This document shows positions 1-11,398 of a stretch of DNA of 64,000 bases, in pieces (the stretch's first letter is position 1; every line of letters begins with the position of its first letter). The stretch covers positions 1-64,000 of the forward strand of contig JBBMOL010000608.1 of NCBI GenBank assembly GCA_037954665.1, given 5' to 3'. The notes under the pieces were generated by a model. The model saw nothing but the letters and a program-made list of their open reading frames with translations. It did no database searches and had not been told where the DNA came from. A program made the position numbers and the translations under genes. Source of the DNA: Laguncularia racemosa (taxonomy: Eukaryota > Streptophyta > Magnoliopsida > Myrtales > Combretaceae).

Positions 1-2765
1 TTTTATTCCAACCCCCATGAACGCATAATCTTTTTCCTATCTCAAGATCCCCTTTCTATTTATATTGAATTCAGGACTTTCTTATTCCATTCTACTTTTG
101 TCTCTTATATATCTTTACCCTTTCTTAGTTTAGTCTTGATTTATGTCCATTAAGGTTAGTTGTATGTGTAAGTGGCCATTTTTGCTCCATTTCTTGGGTT
201 AAAATTCTAACTCCACTTTACGCATGTAATCCAACAATTCCCTCTATGAAATGATGAGAGTGAGCACTTTAAACCCTATTTCATTTGCTAAGGGCATCTA
301 CTACCACTTTGGGCCCTTTTCTTAAATGATATAGATTTCTAGGTCATAGTCTTTTTATTAAGTCCAACCATCTTCTTTGCCTCATGTTCAACTCCTTCTG
401 TGTGAAGATGTATTTCAGGTTTCCCTGTAAATTAGTGAAGATCCTACATCTCTCTCCATACAGGTAGTACCTCCATAGTTTTAAGGCTAATACCACTGAT
501 GCCAACTCCAAGTCAAAAGTTAGGTAATTTTTCTCATAAGGTTTCAGCTAGCAGGATGCATATGCTATGACTTGCTTCACCTTGCATCAACACACTTCCT
601 AACCCTTAGGCTAATGCATCACTTTATACAGTGAATTCTTCCCCACTCTTAGGTAATCCCAAAACCAGTGTTGACATAAGTTTCTCCTTGGTGTTTGGAA
701 ACTGGTTCCATCTGTCTCCTACTTGAACTTCACATTCTTCTATGTTAATCTAGTGAGAAGAGTTGCTATCTTAGAGAATCTCTTAACAAACCTTCTATAG
801 TAGCTTGCCAAACCTATAAAACGTCTTATATTTGTTACTATCCTTCGACTTATGCCAATCCACTACAACTCTAAACTTTTTCTAGGTCTACAAATATCCC
901 ATCCTTATTAACCACGGGACCAAGAAAACCACCTACTCCAGCTAAAATTCACATTTATTAAATTTAGCATACGGTATTTCATCTTGTAACCTATTTAACA
1001 CCAATCTCAAGTGCTTGTCATGTTCTTCATTACTTTTTGAGTATATCTAGATATTCATCTATAAAGATGATTACAAATTTATTTAGGAATCTCTAAATAC
1101 TCCATTCATTAAATCTATGAATACTACAAGGTGTGTTAGTCAATCCAAAGGCATCACAAAAATTCATGTGCCTATATCGGTCATGAAAGTAAATCTTCTT
1201 ATGTCTTCTACTTGGATCTCAATTGGTGGTACCTTGATCTTAAGTCTATTTTAGAAAACAACTAAACTCCCCCAAAGCTAGTTAAATAGGTCATCTATCT
1301 TAGGAAGAGGATACTTACTCATAATAGTGACCCTATTCATCTCTATGTTTGTCAATGTAGAGCCTTATGTCTTCTATCCTTTTTCTTGGAAAAAAAAGGA
1401 TTGTGCATGCTAGGAAGATATACTGGGTCTTATGACCCCTTTTCCTGTAACTCCATAACTACTTTCTCAACTCTTCTAATTCAACTAATGCCCCTCCTAT
1501 ATAGCAATTTAATATTAGTACTTACCCTGTCCAAATTTAATACCGAACTCTATCTCCCTAACTGGGGGTTTAAAACCCGGAAGGTCCTCTAGAAACACGT
1601 CTAGAACCTTTCTCACTATAAGCATCATTCCCACTTTGGTTTCTTCATTAGCTTTAGTAGTTATAGTTGCCAAAAATTCTTTCCCCATTGTCTAAGTGGG
1701 TATCCATTTGGGTCTTTGAGTTCCTTTTTTATATTAAAAATGTTTCCCTGGGGTATATTGAATGTTCACTGCAGCAATTAAATTTAGGGGCTGGTATTCT
1801 ACAACTAGTTAACACTCAAAATGAGTCAAACTCTCCTTCTGCAATTAAAGAGATCTATTGGCTACTTATCTTGTATCTCTATTCCTATCTTCATATTTTA
1901 TTTATTTTCCCTCTAATTTCCAAAGGGAGTACTAATAATTGACACCAGAATTTTGTCTAACTTCCCCCCTCTAATTCAACAAATTATAGCATCACTTATC
2001 CCGTATCTCTATTCCCACTCTTTTTATTTTATTTATCTTTTCCCCCATCTTCTAAGGAAGTATAACAAATTTGATATATCCATTGCTTTACATCTACATT
2101 TTAATTTACACAACATTTTTTGGAACATAGGATATAGATGCACTGATATCGAATGTACATAAAAATTGCAAGCGTGTACTTAAAACATACTGTAATGGTG
2201 CCCTGTCAAAAATATCCTGGTTTGTTTTTTCTTGGATGCAAATTTTTGTGGGAACCTATTGTCTAAAGGCCCCCCTTTCTATGTTTTAGGGGTTTTTCCC
2301 TTATAGAGGTTTAGTGCCTGTGAAGTAGGACTACCTGATCTTTGGTTGCCTTAAGGAAATCAAATACCCTTTATCCATTTGCTTACTATATGGAAAAAAA
2401 CGCAAGTTACCAAATTTTTCTTCTTTTCCATAGGGAAAGCAAGCACCATTTGCCCTATGCATTTTCATAGCCCATGAGGGTTAGCATCTGTGATTTGATG
2501 TAAGGCCTGTTTTAGGAAGTCCAAAGACACTAGTCTGATTATAGAGAAGAAGCGGACTCTTGCTTTTTTTTGATAAGTGAGGTTCTTGCCCTTATTTGCC
2601 CCATCCCCCCTGGGTAGGTCTTTTTCCCAAAACTATTGTACTCTGTGGCTCCTTTATCTTCAATCCTCTTTTGTTATGTTCTAAATATTTGGCCTTATCT
2701 ACTACTTAAACATAGTTTTTATTTAAAAGGCCTAAGTCATGTTGAAGATCTAACTCCAAGCCTCT
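1..2765 (-). mobile_element. Element H, left part: decayed Tekay/Del-like Ty3/gypsy element
   Basis: Minus-strand translation gives a degraded Ty3/gypsy polyprotein running off the left edge. RNase H lies at about 250-620, RT at about 780-1,400, and the C-terminal side of gag at about 2,650-2,765. The gag reading continues on the far side of element F at 42,138, so this is the pol-side part of an element split by F. Many stops and frameshifts mean it is an old, dead copy. Protease and the gag-pol junction, expected at about 1,400-2,600, could not be recognised, and sequence noise begins near 2,200. No LTR is visible in this part. Confidence 0.7.
250..1400 (-). pseudogene. H pol remnant: reverse transcriptase and RNase H
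   Basis: Read on the minus strand from high to low coordinate, RT shows a motif close to SKYPLPKIDDL near 1,285-1,330, followed by a decayed catalytic region near 1,040-1,080 (FIDEYLDIL where the family has Y-x-DD). A G-L-A-x-Y-Y-R-R-F-like stretch lies near 785-830. RNase H follows with WRYYLYGERC-like residues near 430-470, KYIFTQKELNMRQRRW near 350-410, and a VVVDALSK-like end near 270-300 corresponding to ADALSRK. The QKELNMRQRRW stretch is typical of the Tekay/Del chromovirus lineage. Stops and frameshifts are scattered throughout, so no functional enzyme could be made. Confidence 0.7.
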
Positions 2766-3814
2766 TGATAGGAAATTTGACTCCTACAGGCCCTTCACAA
2801 GGCCCGAGCAAGGGTCTCCAAAATTTAGTTTTGAGAATCTTGTTGGGGAAACCCTTAATCTTGAAAAAAACTAATCTATTTTCTACTCTCTACATTATTT
2901 TTATATTACTTTTCAGCAGGCTCACTTATCGTCCTATAGGATACCAAATCCCCTTTAACTTTTAAGTAGTCGAATTCCTCAATGGGGCCAAAAATTAAAA
3001 AAATCTTGGGAAAACCCGGGTATGAAGAAACATTTCTTTTATTATTTCCCCCTTTTTTAGGACAATTTTATTTTGTATTTTCTTTTAAAAACACTTTATT
3101 TTATTGAAATTTCCCTTTAGGAGGGGCCCCCTTTAAAAATGGCCAAAAATTTTTAAATTTTTCCTTTTTTAAACCCCCGGGGGTGCAAGTAAAATATTTT
3201 TTTTAGTGGGGTTTTGGGGGGCCCAAAAATTTTTTAGATTTTAACATCACTTTTGTGAGAGGGTTATTTTTTCCAAAAACCCAAATTTTCTTATAAATTT
3301 TTTTTCCAAAAATTTTAAAAATTTTGGGAAGTGTAAAAAGGGAAAATTTTGGGGGTGTATAAATTTTCCCTTTTTTTTTGTTTTTCCCTTTTTTTTAAAA
3401 ATGGTCATATCTTTGGGGGGGGTTTGGATTTTTTTTGGTTAGAATTTTTTTTTTTCATTTTTGATCTTTTTTCTTGTTTAAGGTTTTATTGCTTTAAATA
3501 CTTGATTTTATCTCAAAATTTTTGGGAAACTTTATGAGTGAATTTGGGAAATTTTGGGGAAAGGGGAATTTTAAATCAGGGGTTTTTATTATTCCTCTTG
3601 ATTTGTTCCGTGGTTTTTACTTTAAAAATTTTTTTTTTACTTAGTAAAAATTAATAAAGGGTTTTTAATTACATCATTTTACTTCGGTTTTTTATAAAAA
3701 ATTCCCCTTAGGGCGCGCAATTTCTTTTTTCCATTAGCCCCGGTTTTTAAATTTTGAGTTGGGATTTGTTTCTTTGATTTTTTGATGTGCTTGGGCTTTG
3801 GTTTTTTGGTCATA
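2766..3814 (+). repeat. F 5' LTR (error-rich copy)
   Basis: This is a collinear but heavily corrupted copy of the LTR at 41,111-42,137. It starts TGATAGGAA and ends just before a TGTATCAGAGC primer site. Compared with the clean copy, most changes are extended runs of G, T, A or C and lost bases, which points to sequencing or assembly error rather than natural decay. It includes the remnant of the pol C-terminus carried in the LTR (about 2,790-2,990). Confidence 0.7.
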
Positions 3815-3820
3815 AACTTT

Positions 3821-3832
3821 TTGTATCAGAGC
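3821..3832 (+). promoter_or_regulatory. F primer-binding site, initiator tRNA-Met type
   Basis: TTGTATCAGAGC lies a few bases after the LTR end. It matches TGGTATCAGAGC, the usual complement of the plant initiator tRNA-Met 3' end, with one change in a noisy region. Confidence 0.6.
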
Positions 3833-3834
3833 AC

Positions 3835-5180
3835 AAGTTTGAGAAAAGGGTTTAGTGGGTTTGGGGGGATTTTTTTTCTTCATGGGTTTAATTAGGGGGT
3901 TTTCTATTGGGGAAGTAATTGTGTGTTTAGAGTTTTAAAAAGTGAATTTTTGTTGTTGAAGTTTAATTTAAAAAAGGTTGTTGTAGTTTTTGGGGTTGTC
4001 ATTCTCGTGGAAAAGGGGGGGGTGAATGTATTATTATTAAAAAGCCCCCAAAATTTTAAAATTACCCCTTTATACCCGGTTGATTTTTTTTTAAAGAAGC
4101 TTGGGAGTGTGTTGTGTGATTTTTATGCAAATTTGGGGAAAAAGGGAAGTGTGCCCAAATTTTTCCCGGGTTTGATTGTGGGGTAAAAGGGGGAAATTTT
4201 TTTTAATTCAAAAAATCTATTTGGGTTTAGGGGTTTTTAAAATGTTTGTTTTAATTTTAAAAAAAATTTTTTAAACCAAAATTTTGGGGAAAAAGGGTTT
4301 CAATTTGCAAAAAAAGGGTTTTATTTTCAAAATTTTAAAATTTTACTTTTTTGTAAGTTGCGGTTAGACTTTTGTTGGAAAAAAGGGTAAATTTTTTTTT
4401 TGTTGCCGTGGAAGGGGGGGAAAAATTTTTTTTTATTGCCCTGGAAGTGGAGTCTTTTTTCCCCTAAGGGGGGTTTTTGTTTTTTTAAAATTTAAGGTTT
4501 GGGGGTGGTCTGTTAAGTGGCGGGGTGGAAAATTTTTGGGTTTGGGTTGTTTGTGAAGTGAGTGTCTTTTTGAAAATTTTGGGGGAAAAAAATTTTTTCC
4601 CCTGATTTGAAAAAAAGGGGGGGGGAAAATTATTGTTTTGGTGTTTTTTTTGAATTCAACAATGTTAGTGAAATGTTCTTTGCAAATTTTTGCGTAGAAC
4701 TTTTAAATAAAATTTACAAAAAAAGGGGTGAAGAAAAAAGGGAAAAAATTTTTCCTTTCTTCTTGGGATTCAAAGGGAAAATTTTTTTGCCCCTTTTTTG
4801 ATGGTGGTAGGTTTTCCCCTTTAAGACCCCCCTCGTTTTTTACCCCAAATTTAAAACTTAAAAAATTTTTCCAACCCAAAACCTTTTAAATTGCTTGGTT
4901 GTGATAAAAGGAAATTTTTTTGTGACCCCAAAAAGGGTAGAGTCCCCTTGAAAGGGGGGGAAAATTTTTATGGGGATTTAATGTGACTCTTGCCCATGTG
5001 TGTCCCCTATATTGTTTTGGGAACCCTTTGGGTTTTATGACAGGAGGTTTACTTTATGGTTAAAAATAAATTTTGGGGTTCCCAAAAAGGAAAGGAAATG
5101 ATTATTTTGGAAAACCTTGTCCCCTTTTGAGGTCCAAAAAAGCCGCAAAAAATCGGGGGCCTTAGGGTTTAAAAAGGGGG
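3835..5180 (+). other. F gag/protease interval, unreadable
   Basis: By position between the primer site and RT this should hold gag and protease. The sequence is dominated by homopolymer runs, and no gag, zinc-knuckle or protease motif could be read with confidence. Short open frames here are products of the base errors. The 1.35 kb is short for CRM gag plus protease, so a deletion is likely. Confidence 0.4.
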
Positions 5181-5189
5181 GTTAAAAAC

Positions 5190-6178
5190 AGTGTTAGGGA
5201 TTCTAAGGAAAAGGGAAAGGGTTTTTTGATAGGAAGGGGGAGATGGAGGGTTAATCACAGGGAAAAGGCCCAAAATATTTTCTTTGTTGAGATGTGTATT
5301 AGGTTTTCGGGGGCCACAATTTTTACCCCCAAAATTTTTTGGTATTTAAAAGGTTTACTAAATTTTTTCCCGGTTTATTTACCCGCAAGTTACCCCTTTG
5401 AGAGGGTGAAAATGTATTTTCTTTGCTCGGGTTTAGGGTTTCCAAAAAACCCACCTGCAATTGCATTTTAAACCCCCCGGGGGGTAAGGGGAATTTAAGG
5501 TCAGGTGGATGAATTTGGGGTTTTTCGGGGGTTTTTTAGGAGAGTTAGCCCTGCGTTTTGCCCACTCTTCTTGTTCCTAAAAAAAGGGGGGGGACTTGGG
5601 AAAGGTATTATGTAGACCATCAAAAAATCCCATCAAATACAGGTTCCCATTTTCCCAAAACTTTGAAATTTTTAGATGGTTGCATGATTTTTTAAAATCT
5701 TCTCAAATGGAAAAAAAAAAGGGAAACCTAGATTTGGTGAGAGAAGGGGATGAAAGGAAGACCCCCTTTTTAAAACCGCGGATAATGAAGGTTTTTTTTT
5801 GTCTTTTGGGTTTGAGTAAAGTTCCCGACTTTTTTTAGGGGTTTTGGAACCCTTTTACTGAAAAAATTTTAGGAAAATTCGTTTTTGTTTATTTTTTTTT
5901 TTATTTGATTTCCCAAAAAAATAGAAAACTGTGGGGCATCTTCGAGCAGTTTTTCAATATTTGGGGAAAAACGTATTTGAAAAAATCCCGAGTGTTCCTT
6001 TTGCCAAAAAGAGTAACATTTTTAGGTTTTGTTGTTTGGGGTTTAGGTGTTAGGGTGGATGGGGGAAAAGGGGGGCAATCAAGGAATAGCCAAAACCCCC
6101 CTTTCAGTTACTGAGGAAAAAAATTTTCTGGATTGCACCTTTTTAGCTCTTTTCCAAAAATTTTTGTATTTTTCCCCC
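5190..6178 (+). pseudogene. F pol part 1: reverse transcriptase (error-rich)
   Basis: Hopping between frames recovers RT landmarks in the right order: a V-P-K-K-x-G-T-W stretch near 5,570-5,600, K-Y-R-F-P near 5,630-5,650, an E-G-D-E-R-K-T stretch near 5,745-5,765, F-G-L near 5,805-5,815, a G-K-F-V-F-V-Y-F stretch near 5,875-5,900 (the position of the catalytic Y-x-D-D), and V-T-F-L-G-F-V-V near 6,015-6,040. The frame breaks coincide with homopolymer runs. The coding region stops where the LTR of G begins, and the next part of the same polyprotein (end of the RT-RNase H connection) resumes at 32,011 on the plus strand. Confidence 0.65.
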
Positions 6179-7661
6179 TTGTAAGAAAATTAACCTTGTA
6201 AAAAGGGGTTAAATGAAAATTGTATAGTCTTTTAAAAAATCAATGGGGGTTCAGTTTTAAAATAAATATATGTTCAGGGTATAATACCAAAGACAAGGAG
6301 AAAGACCCCAAAAGGAGCAAAATTTGAAGCTTAAAAGATAAAGTTAAAGTTCCATGGACAACACAGGGAAAGCCAGGGCCCGGTCATGAACCGGGGCACA
6401 CCTGAAATGAAAGCGTCATTGGGAAAAGGAAGCACGGCTTGTGATAGGGGTGTGCTTGAACCCGGGCAGACCGCAAGCGTGGAAAGCTCCAGAACTTAGC
6501 AGGGTTATAATCCAGCTGTGCTGATCCGTGTTTCTAGCCGGTTGCTACCCTGTTCCTACTGTTTTCCCTAGCTGTGCCAAACACTGAGAAAGATTGAGGA
6601 GTTACATATTATGACCAGGGGGAGAACGGTTTAAATCTGGCCTGCTGTTAGGGTGTAGGCGGATATTCACTCGCGGATTCATTTGGAAAAGGAAAGATAC
6701 GTCGATTTTCCAGCTGAAGTGCCGGCCCATCCTTAAAAGTATAAATAGAAAAAACCCCTTTGAGAAAAAGGGAGGGGGAGGCGGCAAAAGAGAAACCCTA
6801 AGAAGAAAATTGTTGCGAGAATGTTTCGGATTTGAACCAAGATATTTCGTTTTTGAATTTTCTTTATGGACCTCAATTATTTTCGTTTTTCTTTTCTTTT
6901 AAATTCATGGGGGCTAATTGTTTCATACCTGTTCCCTGAGAAACCCTGATTGTCACCGAAAATTGTTGATGTTAAAATAAATAATTCTAATCTTTGAGTT
7001 TATTTAGTTGCAATCATATTTTTCATCTGATATGTGCCAGTATTAGGATGAAATTTATATTTTTGTTATTAAGATTGGAAATCGTTAATAGAGGGGATCT
7101 GGCATGGAAAAAAAACCCCTTGTAACCCTAGAGATAGATTTGGGGGTTTTCTGTATTGAACGAGGTCTTTTGGGGTCGGGTTTCAATCGAGAGTCCGGGT
7201 TTTTTTGCAATCTTGATTACGTTAATTGAAGAGAATCTTAATTGGCTTAATTGGGATTAGAGATTTTTGATTTGAAAAGATTTTAAAATCTAGTGTAAGA
7301 ACTCCGCGACAGAGATTGGGTATTAATCTTGACGTTGGAAATTGAAAAAAAGTTGCATGAGAATTAGGGGGGGATCTTGGGCGGGGTTTTTTTAGATCAT
7401 TGAATTAATTAAGGGATTTTTTATTTTTTTACTTTGTTCATTTTATTCTTTTTTTTCAGACTTAAGAAATAATTAGGATAATTAAGACATAAATGGAGAA
7501 TTTTTAAAAAGTAGGAAAATCGTTAGTATAGTACTTATAAGTCTTGTGGACGTACCTGTACCCTATGCTATATGTAGTCGATAGGTACACTTGCCTGAGA
7601 ACTGATCAAAGTAGGATTGAGTAGAAAAGGGAAACTTGTTAGAACGGTCAAAACACCCTCA
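6179..7661 (+). repeat. G 5' LTR (error-rich)
   Basis: Its reverse complement aligns along its length with 17,886-19,416. It begins with a corrupted TGATAAGAG-type end and ends just before the primer site. A TATA-like stretch (TATAAATAG) lies near 6,740, downstream of a CACGG/CCGTG-rich zone at about 6,350-6,500 in U3. Length is about 1,483 bp against 1,531 bp for the cleaner 3' copy. Confidence 0.75.
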
Positions 7662-7666
7662 AGTTT

Positions 7667-7684
7667 TTGGCGCTTTCCGGGGGC
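7667..7684 (+). promoter_or_regulatory. G primer-binding site, tRNA-Asp type
   Basis: TGGCGCTTTCCGGGGG is a corrupted form of TGGCGCCGTTGCCGGGGA, the complement of the plant tRNA-Asp(GUC) 3' end. It lies six bases after the LTR end, as in element E. Confidence 0.65.
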
Positions 7685-7814
7685 TTGTAATATTAGGAAA
7701 ACTTGACGCCTACACTTTAACTATAATTTTTTTTTTTAAATTATTTACTCAACTTCATTCGGTTCCTTCAAAATTTTTTTAGGAAACTAATTCATCGTCT
7801 GTCTTTTGCAGTTT

Positions 7815-9330
7815 ATGACAAGGAGCTTTCATCTAAGCTTTTTGATTTTTCCCGAATTTTCCAACTTTTAGAAGGCATTGAGAGAAACTGGGCCAATGGC
7901 AGATGAATGAAGGACGATGGTTTAATATGCTCAAAACCTGAGCACATGGGCGGTATTGTGCAACCAGCAATAGAGGCCCAAAAACTTCGAAATAGGCCTC
8001 TACAATGCATATGATTTACAACCCAAAGCCCGTTTGACGGGTTTGTCTCGAGGATCCTCATGCGCACTTTTAGATTTCTTAATTTTTGCGCAAATGTCAA
8101 ACAAAACGGAGTATCTGGGAAGCCCTAAATTGCGACTTTTTCCCTTTTTTCTCTCCGGGGGAAAGCAAGCAGTGGTTTAGTTCACTAAACTGGGATTCCC
8201 TAACCCTTGGACCCAGATGGCGGAGACTTTCCTGGATATTATTTCCCACCATCGAAAAATGCCAAGTTGAGAAAAGATTCACATCTTTTTCCCCAAATAG
8301 ATTTCGAGCCCCTCATGAAGCATGGATCATTTCAAGGATCTCCTTTAAACGGTGTCCACATCACCCAAAAGCCCAATTTGGGTCAAGTTTTTTTTTCCCC
8401 ATTCTATAATGGGTTGATATGCAACTCGGGAGACAATTGACTGCGGCGGGGGTACTTTGAAGTGAAAACGCCGGAAAAACGTTTTTTTGTTTGAGAACAT
8501 GGCAAAAATAATCACCAATGGGCCATGGGAACAAAAGCACAGGGCAGCGGGCATTTTGAGGTCGATTTGATGCATCAATTGCAGCAAAAAAAGATGCTCT
8601 GCTTCAAAAGTTGAAGGGATGGGTATATCTCAACCATCCCAATACTGTCAATTTTAAACCCCATTAACAATGCGGTCTTGAAGTGACAGAGTGTGTTGAG
8701 TAGTGGGAAAACCCCCAAATCACAGAACAATCCCCATAAAACACATATAATCCAGGGTGGCGTAACATCCCCAATTTTCCTGGATAATCACAATCTCAAA
8801 GGGGGGAATGCACCGCTCCGGATTCCCAAAAACCAGCTCCACCTCCTTTCCAAGAAAAAAAAATCAACCCTTTGGGATAGATTGCGAAATTTATTTAAGC
8901 GTCGGGCAAAACCAGCAATCTACAGAGGGACTTAAGAAAAATGAACCCAATCCCCAACTTGGGGAAAACGATGGGGCAGACCAAAGCGCTTGCTGAGCGA
9001 CCACAAGGGTCCTTCCTGGAAATACAAAGACCAAACCCCAAGGGAACCATGAAGGCATAACTTTTAGGAGGGGAAAAGGAAAGGAAATTGACAATGGGGG
9101 GGAAACCCCCTGTTTAGGGGGGGAAAGGAATTAAAAGGGGCGAGACCATAAAAAGCAAAAAAGGAAAAATTATAGAGGAAAGAACAAAAGACTTAAAGCT
9201 AAAAGACCCCTTCGTCCAGCCCAAAAACCCCATTCCCCAATCCTGCTAGGCTGGGGGAAGATAAGGATTGGGAACATTTTGGAATTTTTTGGTTTGTTCA
9301 AAAAATTCATAAAAAATTCCCTTGTGGAAG
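7815..9330 (+). pseudogene. G gag, Athila type (frame-broken)
   Basis: Starting at ATG 7,815 (M-T-R-S, as in the A-family gag), the three plus frames together yield an Athila-type capsid protein. Landmarks are an F-P-P-S-K-x-A-K-L-R stretch near 8,245-8,275, a C-P-H-H stretch near 8,353-8,365, an S-R-V-A-x-H-P-Q-F-S-W stretch near 8,753-8,790 corresponding to N-P-G-W-R-x-H-P-N-F-S-W of the family, and a coiled, polar C-terminal zone to about 9,090. Gag forms the particle that packages the RNA. Frame changes occur at homopolymers, so part of the damage is probably sequence error, although true decay cannot be excluded. No clear CCHC knuckle was found. Confidence 0.6.
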
Positions 9331-9339
9331 CCCTTTTTC

Positions 9340-9889
9340 ATACCCCCCGGTTGCCAAGTTCTTGAAAGATTTTACTAATAAGAAGAAGATAGAAGAGATC
9401 TCCACTGAAACAATTGTGCCAGTTGTTTGCGATTTTACTAAACAAACTTCCAAAAAAATTTTTAAAGATCCGGGAGTTTCCCCTACCATGTTTCTTTGGG
9501 AATTTACCCGTAGAAAAGCTTTAGCAGATCTGGGGGGCAGTATAAACCTGATCCCATTTTCCCTTTTCAAAACCGGGGGTTAGGGAGCCAAACCCCACCG
9601 AAGAGCCTTCAATTGGCAACCGATCAGGAAGTTCCAAAGGGGTTATTGACGATGTGTTGAAAAAGTAGAAACTTTATATTCCCGGTTGTTTTTTAAAATC
9701 CTGGACTGGATGTCGACACTAAATTTTCCTCTGATTTGGGACCCCCCTTTTTTAGCCACACCCGAGCAATCATTGTGTAGCTGAGGGCTGATTAGTGCGG
9801 GCCCATTGGGGGAGACGGTTAGTGATACAAATCCCAACTTGATGAAGAAATCGGTAGATTTGATGATACTTGTTATGAATTGATGTAAC
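9340..9889 (+). pseudogene. G protease domain (interrupted by A1)
   Basis: The segment reads F-L-K-D-F-T-N-K-K near 9,357-9,385, then the aspartic-protease core A-L-A-D-L-G-G-S-I-N-L-I-P near 9,518-9,558, in which D-L-G replaces the usual D-S/T-G, as in Athila elements. A frame change follows near 9,580 and a P-N-L-M-K-K-S-V-D stretch near 9,833-9,860. The domain cleaves the gag-pol polyprotein. The coding sequence reaches the target site of A1 at 9,890 and continues in frame at 16,589 after A1. Confidence 0.65.
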
Positions 9890-9894
9890 AGATA

Positions 9895-11343
9895 TGATAG
9901 ACCATTTTATACTCAATCTTTATAGTATAAATTTTTTAAAATTTTTTTATTGATTTTTTTTGAAATCATAAGGAAATGGTATTTTAATTTCTTTATCGGA
10001 TAAATGGGTTAAAGGGAGTCAAGGATCCAATTCAAGTATTTTAAAAAGTCATCTAAAACTTGGATCAAGAAAAGAAATTACCCACTGGGGGGAAAGGGGA
10101 CGGTTTGGGGCACGGCCAAGGTTAAAACCGTGTTACACATGGACAAGAAGGCGAAAAAAAGGCTTTGAACAGAGAGAGACACGGCTTAAGGCATGGCCCT
10201 GGGGAACCCGTGGGGTAAACCTGCTTGAACCGTGGTGGGGATGAGTGCCAAGGGGAAGAAAAATTGGAACATCAACCAATGAAGCACGGCTTGAAATCTG
10301 GCCCTGTGTTTAACCGTGGTTACACTGGGCTGGTTTAAGACTTGAAGAAAATGCACAGAGGATGGCCGGCTTAAAAACCTGGCCCTGTGGTGGGGCGTGC
10401 CGGGGGGACGTTCTTCACTTCCGAAATCTACTTGAAAAAGGAAAGATATTTTCGTATCTTGCTAGCAAAAATCACATGCTACCCCCTAACAATTAAATAG
10501 AACCAACCCTAGAGGGGTTGGCAATTTGATCTTGGAATCTTGGATTTTGAAAAGGAAAAGCGGGGGAGAGTAAGAACCAGGTTCATTATGTTTCTATTTT
10601 ATTTTGTTTTTTTGATGAACATGAGTAGCAAGTACTTTTTAGCAAAGGGTTATGATGTTTAATTCTCCACGAAATTTTGAGGTTAATTATTGTATTTTTT
10701 TCTTTGCTTTGGGGATTTATATATCTTTGATCTTTTTTTCATTATTATCTTTTTTGTTTTGGGTTTAATAGAGCTTTTACTAAAATTCAAGTTAATTATT
10801 TCAATAGCAGTAAACCAAAATTTTTTGATTTTCTAGTTTTAGTGACCAATAACGTTGGTTATAAAAAAGGGTGATCGAATATGTTATGGAGGTGTGGATA
10901 TGAAAAAAGGTTATTTATAATTATGGCATGAATTAGGGGTCTCTCTAGACTTAAAGTATTGTAGATTAAATTTTCCCAAGCCCTTTTCTAAGGGTTTTTT
11001 AATAAAAGAAATAATTTAAAGGCTTGTCGGTTATCGAGGAAGAAGGAGAGATAGGTTGTTAAGTTTTTTAAAACCCCTAACCAATTTATCTGAACAAGAA
11101 TAGAAACTTTTTATGATATCTCCTAGAATTAACCTCTTTTTCCTTTTTGCTAAGCTTTTACCATATCTGTTTCTTACCTTGTTTTATTTATTTGATTCAC
11201 AAACAAAACCCCCCTTTTTCTTTTTTTATTTTTCTTTTAATAGAATTATCTTTACAATCCCTGTAATTCGACCCTACTAAAACACTAATGCAAATCTAAA
11301 ATTGTTTAGGAGTAGTTTTTTTTTGTTGGTTTTCGACCCCATA
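9895..11343 (+). repeat. A1 5' LTR (error-rich)
   Basis: Collinear with 15,049-16,588. It starts TGATAGACC and ends at a corrupted CACCCATCA before the primer site. Many runs are lengthened and bases dropped compared with the 3' copy, so the two LTRs cannot be used for dating. Confidence 0.8.
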
Positions 11344-11350
11344 AAATTTT

Positions 11351-11371
11351 TGGGCCCGCCGTTGCCGGGGA
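11351..11371 (+). promoter_or_regulatory. A1 primer-binding site, tRNA-Asp type
   Basis: TGGGCCCGCCGTTGCCGGGG resembles TGGCGCCGTTGCCGGGGA with a few inserted bases. It is the complement of the tRNA-Asp 3' end and directly follows the 5' LTR. Confidence 0.75.
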
Positions 11372-11398
11372 TTGTGTCAAATTTTTTTCTATTCTTGT

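Noticed and set aside
2636..6114. Numerous 60-110 codon frames in the left part
   Set aside because: They follow homopolymer errors in a corrupted copy of F. Real content is recognisable only by frame hopping.
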